Source: Deltaproteobacteria bacterium
GTDB taxonomy: Bacteria > Desulfobacterota > Desulfobacteria > Desulfobacterales > JAUVKB01
Length of the DNA: 14,157 nt
NCBI GenBank assembly: GCA_030596405.1
Contig: JAUVKB010000035.1
Coordinates: 1 to 14,157, forward strand
Direction: 5' to 3'
The position numbers and the translations under genes are program-made. The notes under the pieces are model-generated. The model searched no databases and was not told the DNA's origin. It saw only the letters and a program-made list of their open reading frames with translations. Shown here piece by piece: positions 7,245-13,748 of the stretch (position 1 is the first letter of the stretch; each line of letters starts with the position of its first letter).

Positions 7245-8717
7245 TTATAGAAGTTCCAGTGCCTTTTGTATCGACATGGCTTTGTTGACCGTTTCTACCC
7301 GTTCGCGTTCAGGATCGGAATCGGCCACGATCCCGGCTCCGGCTCGAACCGTTAATCGGCCGTTTTCGATAATGGCAGTCCTGATTGTAATGGCCATATC
7401 CATATTTCCATCAAATGAAATATATCCGACAGCGCCACCATAGGGTCCTCTCGGTTCTTTTTCCATTTCAGCGATGATCTCCATGGCTCGCACTTTTGGA
7501 GCCCCGGATAACGTTCCTGCAGGAAAGGTGGCGGAAAGAAGATCCCAGGCATCGTATTCGGGTTGCAGGTCACAGCAGATATTGGAAACAAGATGCATGA
7601 CGTGGGAGTAGCGTTCTACAATCATCAGATCGGTTACCTGAACCGTTCCTGTTTCCGCTACGCGTCCAAGATCGTTTCTGCCCAGATCTACCAGCATAAG
7701 ATGTTCTGCCCGCTCTTTTTCATCATTGAGAAGTTCGTTTGCCAAAAACCTGTCTTCCTGCTCATTTTTTCCCCTGGGGCGGGTTCCGGCAATCGGCCGC
7801 AGTGTGGCGATTCTGTTTTCCAGCCGGACCATGACTTCAGGCGATGATCCCACCAGCGCCGTGTCGTTTAAATGTAAAAAGAAAAGATATGGAGAAGGAT
7901 TGATATAACGCTGGGCACGGTAAAGAGACCACAAATCAGGTGGGTGGTCACAGACAAACGGCTGGGAAATGACCGACTGGATAATTTCACCTTCATATAT
8001 ATATTTTTTTACCGTTTTTACCATGGATCGGTAAGTATCAGGTTCCAACTGTGCCTTTAGCATGTATTCTGTCTGAATTGCCGGTCTGTTTTTTGTCTCG
8101 CGCAAAGGAAGGTTTAGTCTCTGCAATAGAGACTCGATACGTTCTATAGCGGATCGGTAAGCCTGGTCCGCATCCTGTTTTTTATCCGGAAAAGAGATGA
8201 CAACCACTGTCAAAGTATTTTTCACATTATCAAATATAAGAACTTCATCAGGTATGATAAAATGTGCTATCGGTTTGTCTTCAGGCAACAAATTCGGGAT
8301 CGATTCGAAAAAGGAGACCATTTCATAAGTTAAATACCCGACCAGCCCTCCCCAGAATCTTGGAAGCCTGGGCATTTGAGCAGGCTTGTACCGGCTCATC
8401 AAATCTCTTAAGACGGAAAGTGGTTTTCCGTTATGAGGGATCTGCTTAACAGAACCGTTTTCCTTTATTTCCACATGCCGGGTAAATACCCGGACATGAC
8501 TGCGCGCAGAGGCGCCCATAAAACTGTACCTTCCCCATCTTTCTCCCCCTTCCACACTTTCGAAAAGAAAGACTTCTTTTTTATTTTTATAAATTTTTTT
8601 AAGAAGTGAAACCGGGGTTTCAGTGTCTGCAAGTATTTCCACACAAACCGGTATCACATTACTTTGCTCTGCAAGCCTGCGAAATTGATTTTTGTCCGGA
8701 AATTGTTGAAGAAGCAT
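7245..8717 (-). CDS. trpE: Anthranilate synthase chorismate-binding subunit (component I)
   Basis: Converts chorismate and ammonia to anthranilate, the committed step. The 490 residues fall into an N-terminal regulatory domain (about 25-170) and a chorismate-binding domain (about 220-485). The regulatory domain contains LFES, ten residues, then Ser (Leu51-Ser65). This is a close match to the LLES-X10-S tryptophan-binding motif known from TrpE, so feedback inhibition by tryptophan is expected. The catalytic domain shows SPEVMVRL, RPIAGTRPRG, DEKERAEHLMLVDLGRNDLG, FPAGTLSGAPKVRAME, GGAVGYISF and AGAGIVADSDPE. The start at 8717 follows AAAGG at about 10 nt. It is the first structural gene behind the leader and attenuator; the TrpE rather than PabB assignment is supported by the full trp operon. 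Confidence 0.97.
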   Translation of the reverse strand: MLLQQFPDKNQFRRLAEQSNVIPVCVEILADTETPVSLLKKIYKNKKEVFLFESVEGGERWGRYSFMGASARSHVRVFTRHVEIKENGSVKQIPHNGKPLSVLRDLMSRYKPAQMPRLPRFWGGLVGYLTYEMVSFFESIPNLLPEDKPIAHFIIPDEVLIFDNVKNTLTVVVISFPDKKQDADQAYRSAIERIESLLQRLNLPLRETKNRPAIQTEYMLKAQLEPDTYRSMVKTVKKYIYEGEIIQSVISQPFVCDHPPDLWSLYRAQRYINPSPYLFFLHLNDTALVGSSPEVMVRLENRIATLRPIAGTRPRGKNEQEDRFLANELLNDEKERAEHLMLVDLGRNDLGRVAETGTVQVTDLMIVERYSHVMHLVSNICCDLQPEYDAWDLLSATFPAGTLSGAPKVRAMEIIAEMEKEPRGPYGGAVGYISFDGNMDMAITIRTAIIENGRLTVRAGAGIVADSDPERERVETVNKAMSIQKALELL

Positions 8718-8764
8718 ATCTTAATTACCTTTGCATCAATATTGTAATTATAATAGATAAAACC

Positions 8765-8795
8765 AAAAATGGCCGTGAAAAGTTTCACGGCCATT
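8765..8795 (-). terminator. Second terminator-like hairpin of the trp leader
   Basis: A perfect 13-bp inverted repeat (8768-8780 against 8783-8795, formally a 2-nt loop, so realistically 11-12 bp with a tetraloop) with the core GGCCGTGAAA. On the minus-strand transcript it runs into TTTTTGGTTTT, so it is terminator-like toward trpE and not on the other strand. It ends about 50 nt before the trpE start. Its 5' arm contains CCGTGA (8790-8785), which is complementary to TCACGG in the 3' arm of the first terminator (8812-8807). The two hairpins could therefore be traded for one alternative structure. Whether it terminates, or only shapes the leader RNA, cannot be decided from sequence. Confidence 0.65.
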
Positions 8796-8797
8796 CT

Positions 8798-8833
8798 AAA
8801 AAAAAACCGTGAGCTTTTCAGAGCAGCCCACAG
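8798..8833 (-). terminator. Attenuator terminator of the trp operon
   Basis: On the minus-strand transcript CTGTGGGCT pairs with AGCTCACGG (8833-8825 with 8815-8807; nine pairs, two of them G-U type) around a 9-nt loop. Nine T residues follow at once (8806-8798). This is a classical intrinsic terminator placed 19 nt after the leader peptide stop codon and 80 nt before trpE. A ribosome that finishes the leader peptide would leave it free to form. Its 5' arm also has a competing partner inside the leader coding sequence (CCACA at 8884-8880). Confidence 0.82.
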
Positions 8834-8910
8834 TCTTTATATCGCATTTTAATTAAATTTTTTTGACGTAAAAAGTCCATGTGGCATACCCAATAATCAT
8901 CGGCTGCCAC
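8828..8910 (-). promoter_or_regulatory. Proposed pause and antiterminator pairings of the trp attenuator
   Basis: Seen by eye on the minus-strand RNA: GTGGCA (8910-8905), which starts in the Trp codon run, pairs perfectly with TGCCAC (8886-8881) as a candidate 1:2 pause hairpin. CCACA (8884-8880) also pairs with TGTGG (8832-8828), the 5' arm of the terminator, as a candidate 2:3 antiterminator. A ribosome stalled at Trp codons 14-16 would cover GTGGCA, free TGCCACA and favour the second pairing, which blocks the terminator. This logic matches the E. coli trp model. The antiterminator is only 5 bp as seen, and a competing GCAGCC/GGCTGC pairing (8907-8902 with 8828-8823) exists, so the exact structure is uncertain. 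Confidence 0.45.
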
Positions 8911-8954
8911 CACCAGTATTTAAAATCTTGATCGTATCTTTTTAGTATTTTCAT
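8853..8954 (-). CDS. trpL: trp operon leader peptide
   Basis: A 33-codon open frame (ATG at 8954, TAA at 8855-8853) between the trp promoter and the terminator hairpins. Codons 14-16 are three consecutive TGG (8915-8907) and codon 26 is a fourth (8879-8877). Four Trp in 33 residues, three in a row, directly upstream of trpE on the same strand is the hallmark of an attenuation leader: the ribosome stalls on the Trp codons when charged tRNA-Trp is scarce. No strong Shine-Dalgarno precedes the ATG, only a purine-rich GATGACGA about six bases away. The stretch after the Trp run (MIIGYATWTFYV, then KK) is long and hydrophobic compared with E. coli TrpL, which ends three residues after its Trp pair. 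Confidence 0.88.
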   Translation of the reverse strand: MKILKRYDQDFKYWWWQPMIIGYATWTFYVKKI

Positions 8955-8982
8955 TTTTTATCGTCATCTGAAAATTTGAAAT

Positions 8983-9011
8983 AATATATAAAACAATTTT
9001 TTATTTGTCAA
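8983..9011 (-). promoter_or_regulatory. Sigma70-type promoter of the trp operon
   Basis: On the minus strand, TTGACA (9011-9006, full consensus) is followed by a 17-nt spacer and TATATT (8988-8983, five of six matches to TATAAT). Transcription would start near 8976, giving about 22 nt of untranslated leader before the leader peptide ATG. The -35 hexamer contains the TGA stop codon (9010-9008) of the upstream phosphatase gene. I saw no clear TrpR-type palindrome across the promoter. Confidence 0.75.
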
Positions 9012-9883
9012 GATTTTTTTTCAGGAATGATATTTTTACGGGTAAAGAATAAAGGGTTGGACAATCTGTTCGCAATACGCGAGAATAGGTTTATAATGCT
9101 GTTTTTTCCATATACCATTTTTACTTTAAGAACAATAACGGTTATATTGTCGTCTCCCCCGCGCTGGTTTGCCATGTCAACAAGCGACCGGCAGGCTTTG
9201 ACAGGCGGCCGGCTGAGGACTGCACCCAGGATTTCTTCCGGAGAAACTTTGTCGCTTAAACCGTCGGAACTAATAACCAGCATATCTCCCTTAAAACATT
9301 GAACCTCACATATATCAGCCTTAACTCTTTTTTCTATGCCCACGGCTCTGGTAAGCATATGCTTAAATTCGTTGCCAAGCTGTGTTGTATGGTCCGGGCT
9401 GATAGCCGCCTGCTCGGCCAGGACGGTGTGGGGCACTGATAAGGTTTCTATGTTTCCGGCGTGAACCAGATAAATGGGGCTGTCTCCCACATTGGCCGCT
9501 ATAAGAGTGTTGCCGGAGAAATAGACTGCCGACACGGTAGAGCCCATTCCGCGATAAGATTTGTTGCTCTGCGAGGCCTCGTAAACATTTTTGTTGGACA
9601 TGCAAATGGCGGCAAGCAGACGGTTTGCCGCCACGGAAAAGGATTTATTGTAACCGGTCGTATTTTTTTCTGCATTTTTTTCCATGTCAAGGCAATCCAT
9701 CTGGCACATGTGGCTTTTAATGTTTTCCACAACCAGATTGCTGGCGACTTCTCCTGCCCGGTGCCCACCCATGCCGTCAGCCACTATATAGAGCTTTGCT
9801 CTGTCATCTAAAAAGAACGCATCTTCGTTGCCTTTCCTTTTCTTGCCAACGTCCGTAATGCCTGACGATTCAATAACAATCAT
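9008..9883 (-). CDS. PP2C-family serine/threonine protein phosphatase
   Basis: A metal-dependent (Mn/Mg) phosphatase that removes phosphate from Ser/Thr residues, usually the counterpart of Hanks-type kinases. The 291-residue protein shows the PP2C motifs in order: GKKRKGNEDAF (Asn19-Asp21), VADGMGGHRAGEVAS with metal ligand Asp36, GMGSTV, NVGDSPIYL, SSDGLSD and GGDDNITVIVL carrying the late metal-binding aspartates. It is soluble, with no signal peptide or membrane helix. About 35 residues after the catalytic core are basic and not recognised. No kinase partner lies in the window. It is transcribed toward trp and ends inside the trp promoter, so its readthrough would enter the trp leader. 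The start at 9883 has no good ribosome-binding site. Confidence 0.93.
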   Translation of the reverse strand: MIVIESSGITDVGKKRKGNEDAFFLDDRAKLYIVADGMGGHRAGEVASNLVVENIKSHMCQMDCLDMEKNAEKNTTGYNKSFSVAANRLLAAICMSNKNVYEASQSNKSYRGMGSTVSAVYFSGNTLIAANVGDSPIYLVHAGNIETLSVPHTVLAEQAAISPDHTTQLGNEFKHMLTRAVGIEKRVKADICEVQCFKGDMLVISSDGLSDKVSPEEILGAVLSRPPVKACRSLVDMANQRGGDDNITVIVLKVKMVYGKNSIINLFSRIANRLSNPLFFTRKNIIPEKKS

Positions 9884-9937
9884 AAGTAATATTCTTGTAT
9901 TGAGTTACCCTCAGTTATCTTAATGGCATGCAATATA

Positions 9938-9968
9938 TTTATATTTAGTAAAGAAAAGGCTGTGTCAA
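9938..9968 (-). promoter_or_regulatory. Possible promoter of the PP2C phosphatase gene
   Basis: TTGACA (9968-9963 on the minus strand, full consensus) lies upstream of an A/T-rich stretch offering TATAAA at 9943-9938. The spacer is 19 nt, longer than ideal; poorer hexamers exist at 15-18 nt. It would give an untranslated leader of roughly 50 nt before the ATG at 9883. The rest of the divergent intergenic region (9884-10160) shows no other site I can defend, and no clear promoter for the kinase operon. Confidence 0.45.
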
Positions 9969-10143
9969 GTAGAAATGTATTGTAAAATGGAATAACCACT
10001 CTTAGTTGCGCGAATAGGATTCGATGTGAGCTCTTTTCAAAAACGGCAATAATATTCCTAAAGAATCCGGCCAAAATGCCGATATTAAAAATACATAACA
10101 CCGCGGAAGATAGATTTATAAAAATCGGTGTTCCTGCAAAAAA

Positions 10144-10152
10144 AAGGAGGGG
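10144..10152 (+). promoter_or_regulatory. Ribosome-binding site of the hybrid kinase gene
   Basis: AAGGAGGGG, a full Shine-Dalgarno sequence, stands eight bases before the GTG at 10161. It lies inside the longest open frame (GTG at 10128), which has no such site in front of it, so it fixes the true start at 10161. Confidence 0.85.
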
Positions 10153-10160
10153 CTAGAGCA

Positions 10161-12404
10161 GTGTATGAAAAATTTGACTACGACCTGAATGTTTTCCACC
10201 ATAAGCTGTCGCAAGAGACTGTGGAAAACAGGCAGATGGAGCAATCGATACGGAATAGCGAACAAAGATTTGAAGATTTGGCAGATCAGTTGCCCCAGCC
10301 TGTTTTTGAAATCGATGAAGAATTGAATATCTCTTTTTTTAACCAGAGCGGAGCTGTTTCTTTTCGCATTGTTGAAGATGATATTGAAAAAAAATTAAGC
10401 TCTCTGCAATTAGTTGTTCCTGGTGATCGAAAGAGAACAGAGAACGATTTAAAGAGCGTGTTGAGCGGGAAAACTATAGAGCAGGTTGAATATAAAGGGC
10501 TAAAAAAAGACGGCGTCATTTTTCCTGTTATGGTATATTTTAGTCCTATTACCTGTAAAAACGTAATTACAGGGATTCGAGGGATCATTATAGATTTGAG
10601 CGCGCAAAAGGCGGCCGAAACGGCGATGAAGAAAGCCAAAATCGAAGCCGAAGCGGCAAACCGGGAGCTGTCGGATCTCAATGAAGACCTTGAACAGGCG
10701 ATCGGCAGAGCCAACGAGATGGCAGTGGAAGCCGAGATGGCCTCTATCGCCAAAAGCCGGTTTCTTGCCAACATGAGCCATGAAATCCGCACGCCGATGA
10801 ACGGTATCATAGGTTTTGCCGACATGCTGTTTGACACCGATCTGGATGAAGAACAGAGCGAATATGTAAAAATCGTTAAAAGGAGCGGGGAGGCTTTACT
10901 CTCCTTGCTTAACGATATCCTTGATTTTTCCAAAGTAGAAGCTGGAGAGCTTGAATTTGAGGAGATGGACTTTGATCCGGAACTGCTTTGTTATGATGTT
11001 TGTGAATTGATCCGTCCCAAGATAAAATCAGATTCGGTCGAGATTATCTGCCATGTCGAGGATAATGTTCCTTCACATGTAAAAGGTGATCCGACGCGTT
11101 TCAGGCAGGTTCTGATCAATTTAATGGGTAATTCTACGAAATTTACCAAAGAAGGAGAGATTGAACTTTTTGTTGATATCGAGGATGAAGATAACGACAG
11201 GATAAAAATTCATGTTAAAATCAAGGATACCGGCATAGGAATTCCGCAAGACAAACTGTCGGTTATTTTTGCCGCGTTTCAACAGAGCGATGTTTCCAGC
11301 ACAAGAGAATATGGCGGCACAGGTTTAGGATTGTCCATATGCAAGCAGATATCGAATCTTATGGGCGGCGATGTATGGGCGGAAAGTAAAGTCGGCATGG
11401 GGAGCACCTTCCACTTTACCGCATGGCTTAAAAAAGTTGAGAATAAGGAAGTCAAAAAATTTATACATATGTCGCTTGAGAACAAAAAAATTCTTATAGT
11501 AGATGATAACCGGACCAATATAAAGCTGTTAACACAGATTCTAGAATCAGTCGGGATGCGTGTAACAGCTTTTTTTGATGCAAAGCAAGTAGTGCCGGCT
11601 TTGCAAAAGGCTAAAGATATTAAAAGTCCGTTTGATATTTGTGTTTCCGATATTCAGATGCCCGGCATGAGCGGCTATGATCTGGCAAGACATATCAGGG
11701 GGTTAAAGTCAGACATTAACAGCATTTCTTTGATTGCGTTTTCTTCGGTTATGAATGCCAAAAAATGTCAAGAGGCCGGTTTTGACGGTTTTTTGGCAAA
11801 ACCGGTCCGCAGGGAAAGACTGTATCAAATGCTGGATAAATTTGTGGGGGAAAAAGAGAGAGGCAAAACTGATGACTCAAAGGCAAAGCAAAAAGATGGT
11901 TTGAACACTTCAGGTATCAGCTCTCTAACTTCTGCTCAACCGGAAAAAGATCCGATTGCAACCCGGCATTCAGTGCAAGAGGAGATGAAACATTCCGTGC
12001 GCATCCTTTTAGCCGAAGATAATCCGGTAAACCAGAAGCTGGCAAAAATAATGCTGACCAAGGCCGGATATCAGGTAGAGGTGGCCGAAAACGGCAAAGA
12101 AGCCGTTGAAAAATACATGAAGTCTCCAAAAGATTTTGATTTGATTTTTATGGACATTCAGATGCCTGAAATAGATGGGCTGGAGGCTACCAAAAGGATT
12201 CGCGCAAATGGCTCGGAACCGGTAAAGGACGATCCGATGTCTGAAAATAGGATTCCGATTGTCGCCATGACGGCTAATGCGATGAAGGGTGACAGGGAAA
12301 TTTGTATAGATGCGGGCATGGATGACTATGTGACGAAACCGATCAAAAGAGAGATTGTCTTTGATATGATTAAAAAATGGATTATAAACAAGGGGGCCGA
12401 ATGA
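10161..12404 (+). CDS. Cytoplasmic PAS hybrid histidine kinase with two receiver domains
   Basis: Start GTG at 10161, set by a strong Shine-Dalgarno site; 747 residues. Order: short N-terminus; PAS domain about 30-150 (LADQLPQPVFEIDEEL...); coiled coil about 155-195; HisKA with phospho-acceptor His207 in ANMSHEIRTPMNG; HATPase_c with N box GNSTKF, G1 DTGIGIP (from Asp356) and G2 GGTGLGLS (from Gly385). Receiver 1 follows (about 442-565, VDDN, phospho-acceptor Asp497, K in AKP), then a 45-residue polar linker and receiver 2 (about 612-745, AEDN, Asp665, K in TKP). All catalytic residues look intact in both receivers. No membrane helix is seen, so the signal is probably cytoplasmic and read by the PAS domain; its ligand is unknown. 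The stop overlaps the HPt start (ATGA), so the two are probably co-translated. Confidence 0.93.
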   Translation: MYEKFDYDLNVFHHKLSQETVENRQMEQSIRNSEQRFEDLADQLPQPVFEIDEELNISFFNQSGAVSFRIVEDDIEKKLSSLQLVVPGDRKRTENDLKSVLSGKTIEQVEYKGLKKDGVIFPVMVYFSPITCKNVITGIRGIIIDLSAQKAAETAMKKAKIEAEAANRELSDLNEDLEQAIGRANEMAVEAEMASIAKSRFLANMSHEIRTPMNGIIGFADMLFDTDLDEEQSEYVKIVKRSGEALLSLLNDILDFSKVEAGELEFEEMDFDPELLCYDVCELIRPKIKSDSVEIICHVEDNVPSHVKGDPTRFRQVLINLMGNSTKFTKEGEIELFVDIEDEDNDRIKIHVKIKDTGIGIPQDKLSVIFAAFQQSDVSSTREYGGTGLGLSICKQISNLMGGDVWAESKVGMGSTFHFTAWLKKVENKEVKKFIHMSLENKKILIVDDNRTNIKLLTQILESVGMRVTAFFDAKQVVPALQKAKDIKSPFDICVSDIQMPGMSGYDLARHIRGLKSDINSISLIAFSSVMNAKKCQEAGFDGFLAKPVRRERLYQMLDKFVGEKERGKTDDSKAKQKDGLNTSGISSLTSAQPEKDPIATRHSVQEEMKHSVRILLAEDNPVNQKLAKIMLTKAGYQVEVAENGKEAVEKYMKSPKDFDLIFMDIQMPEIDGLEATKRIRANGSEPVKDDPMSENRIPIVAMTANAMKGDREICIDAGMDDYVTKPIKREIVFDMIKKWIINKGAE

Positions 12405-12718
12405 ATTTTGAAAAATTAGCCGGCAATTTAGGTTTGGACAAAGATGAATATGTGGAATTGATTGAACTTTTCATTGAAACAGGGACATCGGACATAGACA
12501 AACTGACGTCCGCCCTTGGGGCGGGAGATGCAAAGTGTGCTGCCGAGGCAATTCACTCGATTAAAGGCGCCTCCGGCAACATGGGGCTTGCGGAATTTTA
12601 CAAGTCGGCAAAAAAAATTGAGGAAAAAGTCAAAACCGATTGTCTTGACGGGATTGGCGAATCCGTTCAGGATCTGAAGAAAAAAATGGACGCTGTCGCA
12701 GAAGCTTGCAAAACTTAA
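12401..12718 (+). CDS. HPt phosphotransfer protein
   Basis: A small 105-residue all-helical protein that relays phosphate between receiver domains. The phospho-acceptor is His52 in AIHSIKGASGNMGL, the HPt signature (HxxKGxxxxxG). The flanking helices (EYVELIELFIETG before, KSAKKIEEKVK after) fit the four-helix bundle. The start is taken at 12401, where ATG overlaps the kinase stop (ATGA) and a GGGGG tract lies just upstream; a longer frame back to 12377 only reads the kinase end in another phase. The kinase has no HPt domain of its own, so this protein supplies the missing relay step. Confidence 0.92.
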   Translation: MNFEKLAGNLGLDKDEYVELIELFIETGTSDIDKLTSALGAGDAKCAAEAIHSIKGASGNMGLAEFYKSAKKIEEKVKTDCLDGIGESVQDLKKKMDAVAEACKT

Positions 12719-12738
12719 TTAGCAAAAGGAAACAGCAA

Positions 12739-13671
12739 ATGAACTGCCGATTTCCCATATTGCTGGTTGAAGACAACGCCGTATCCCGGCTGCTTCTAAC
12801 AAAAATACTCGTCAATGCGGGGTATGAAGTCGTACCTGTTGAGGACGGGCGTAAGGCGTTGGAACTTTTTAAAGAAAAATTTTTTCCTATAGTTGTAACG
12901 GACTGGACAATGCCCGGAATGGACGGTCTGGAATTATGCAAAGCTATAAGAAAAGACACCCGCCGGGGTTATGTCTTTATTGTCATGCTGACGGCAAGGG
13001 ATTCAAAAGATGACATTGTCACAGGGCTGGAAGCCGGTGCGGATGATTACTTGGCCAAGCCTGTTAACAGCGCTGAACTGGTTGCCCGTATCAAGGCAGG
13101 CATACGCGTCCTTGAGCTGGAAAGATCACTGAAAAAGGCCAATGAAGAGATCAGGCTTTTATCTATAACAGACCCTCTTACCGGAGCATTTAATCGTTGC
13201 TACCTGACCGAACGTCTTTCCCAGGAGATTGCAAGATCTATAAGATATCGGCATCCATTATCAATGGCCTTATGCGATATCGATTATTTTAAAAAAGTTA
13301 ATGATACGTACGGCCATCAGGCCGGCGATGAAGTGCTGAAATCGTTTGTCCGGTCTGTCAAGAAATCGCTCAGACGCGATGTCGACTGGGTGGTCAGATA
13401 CGGGGGGGAAGAGTTTTTAATTATACTTCCGGAGACGGATATCAATGGCGCCTGGCTAACCGCGGAAAGACTTCGCAGCACCGTTTCCAAACAGGTGGCT
13501 AAAGTAAACGGAAATGAAATTCGCATTACAGCCAGTTTCGGCGTTACCGGTTTTGACTCCGGGACACCGGAAGAAAAAATTTCTATTGAGACCTTGATCT
13601 TTAAGGTGGATAAACACCTTTACAACTCAAAACAGAACGGTAGAAACATGGTTGAAGGAAGCTGTCTATAA
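12739..13671 (+). CDS. Receiver-GGDEF response regulator (diguanylate cyclase)
   Basis: Makes c-di-GMP from two GTP when its receiver domain is phosphorylated. The 310 residues hold a receiver domain (5 to about 120; acidic pair Glu11-Asp12, phospho-acceptor Asp55, VMLTAR, LAKP), a helical linker (LERSLKKANEEIRLLS), then a GGDEF domain from about 145. ITDPLTGAFNR and DIDYFKKVNDTYGHQAGDE are typical. The active site reads GGEEF (222-226), a functional variant, and RxxD (Arg213-Asp216) sits at the spacing of the inhibitory I-site, so product feedback is expected. It resembles a single-receiver PleD/WspR. The ATG at 12739 follows AAAGGA by eight bases; the longer TTG frame from 12706 overlaps HPt and is rejected. 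The 20-nt gap from HPt implies one operon and makes this protein the likely output of the relay. Confidence 0.94.
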   Translation: MNCRFPILLVEDNAVSRLLLTKILVNAGYEVVPVEDGRKALELFKEKFFPIVVTDWTMPGMDGLELCKAIRKDTRRGYVFIVMLTARDSKDDIVTGLEAGADDYLAKPVNSAELVARIKAGIRVLELERSLKKANEEIRLLSITDPLTGAFNRCYLTERLSQEIARSIRYRHPLSMALCDIDYFKKVNDTYGHQAGDEVLKSFVRSVKKSLRRDVDWVVRYGGEEFLIILPETDINGAWLTAERLRSTVSKQVAKVNGNEIRITASFGVTGFDSGTPEEKISIETLIFKVDKHLYNSKQNGRNMVEGSCL

Positions 13672-13748
13672 ATAAAATTATGATATGAGAAATAACATAC
13701 TGATAATAGATAACTATTCGGTGATTTAGATATTCAGGCGCCTCATAA

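Noticed and set aside
8606..8812. 68-codon plus-strand frame across the trpE start and leader
   Set aside because: Antisense to trpE and the attenuator; its end simply reads the hairpin and A-run.
9880..10101. 73-codon minus-strand frame (GTG start) whose TGA overlaps the phosphatase ATG as ATGA
   Set aside because: The overlap resembles translational coupling, but there is no ribosome-binding site, the product resembles no family, its composition looks like translated A/T-rich spacer, and a consensus TTGACA lies inside it.
10286..10933. 215-codon frame antisense to the hybrid kinase
   Set aside because: It mirrors highly conserved PAS and HisKA coding sequence on the other strand; Ser-rich composition typical of an antisense shadow and no ribosome-binding site.
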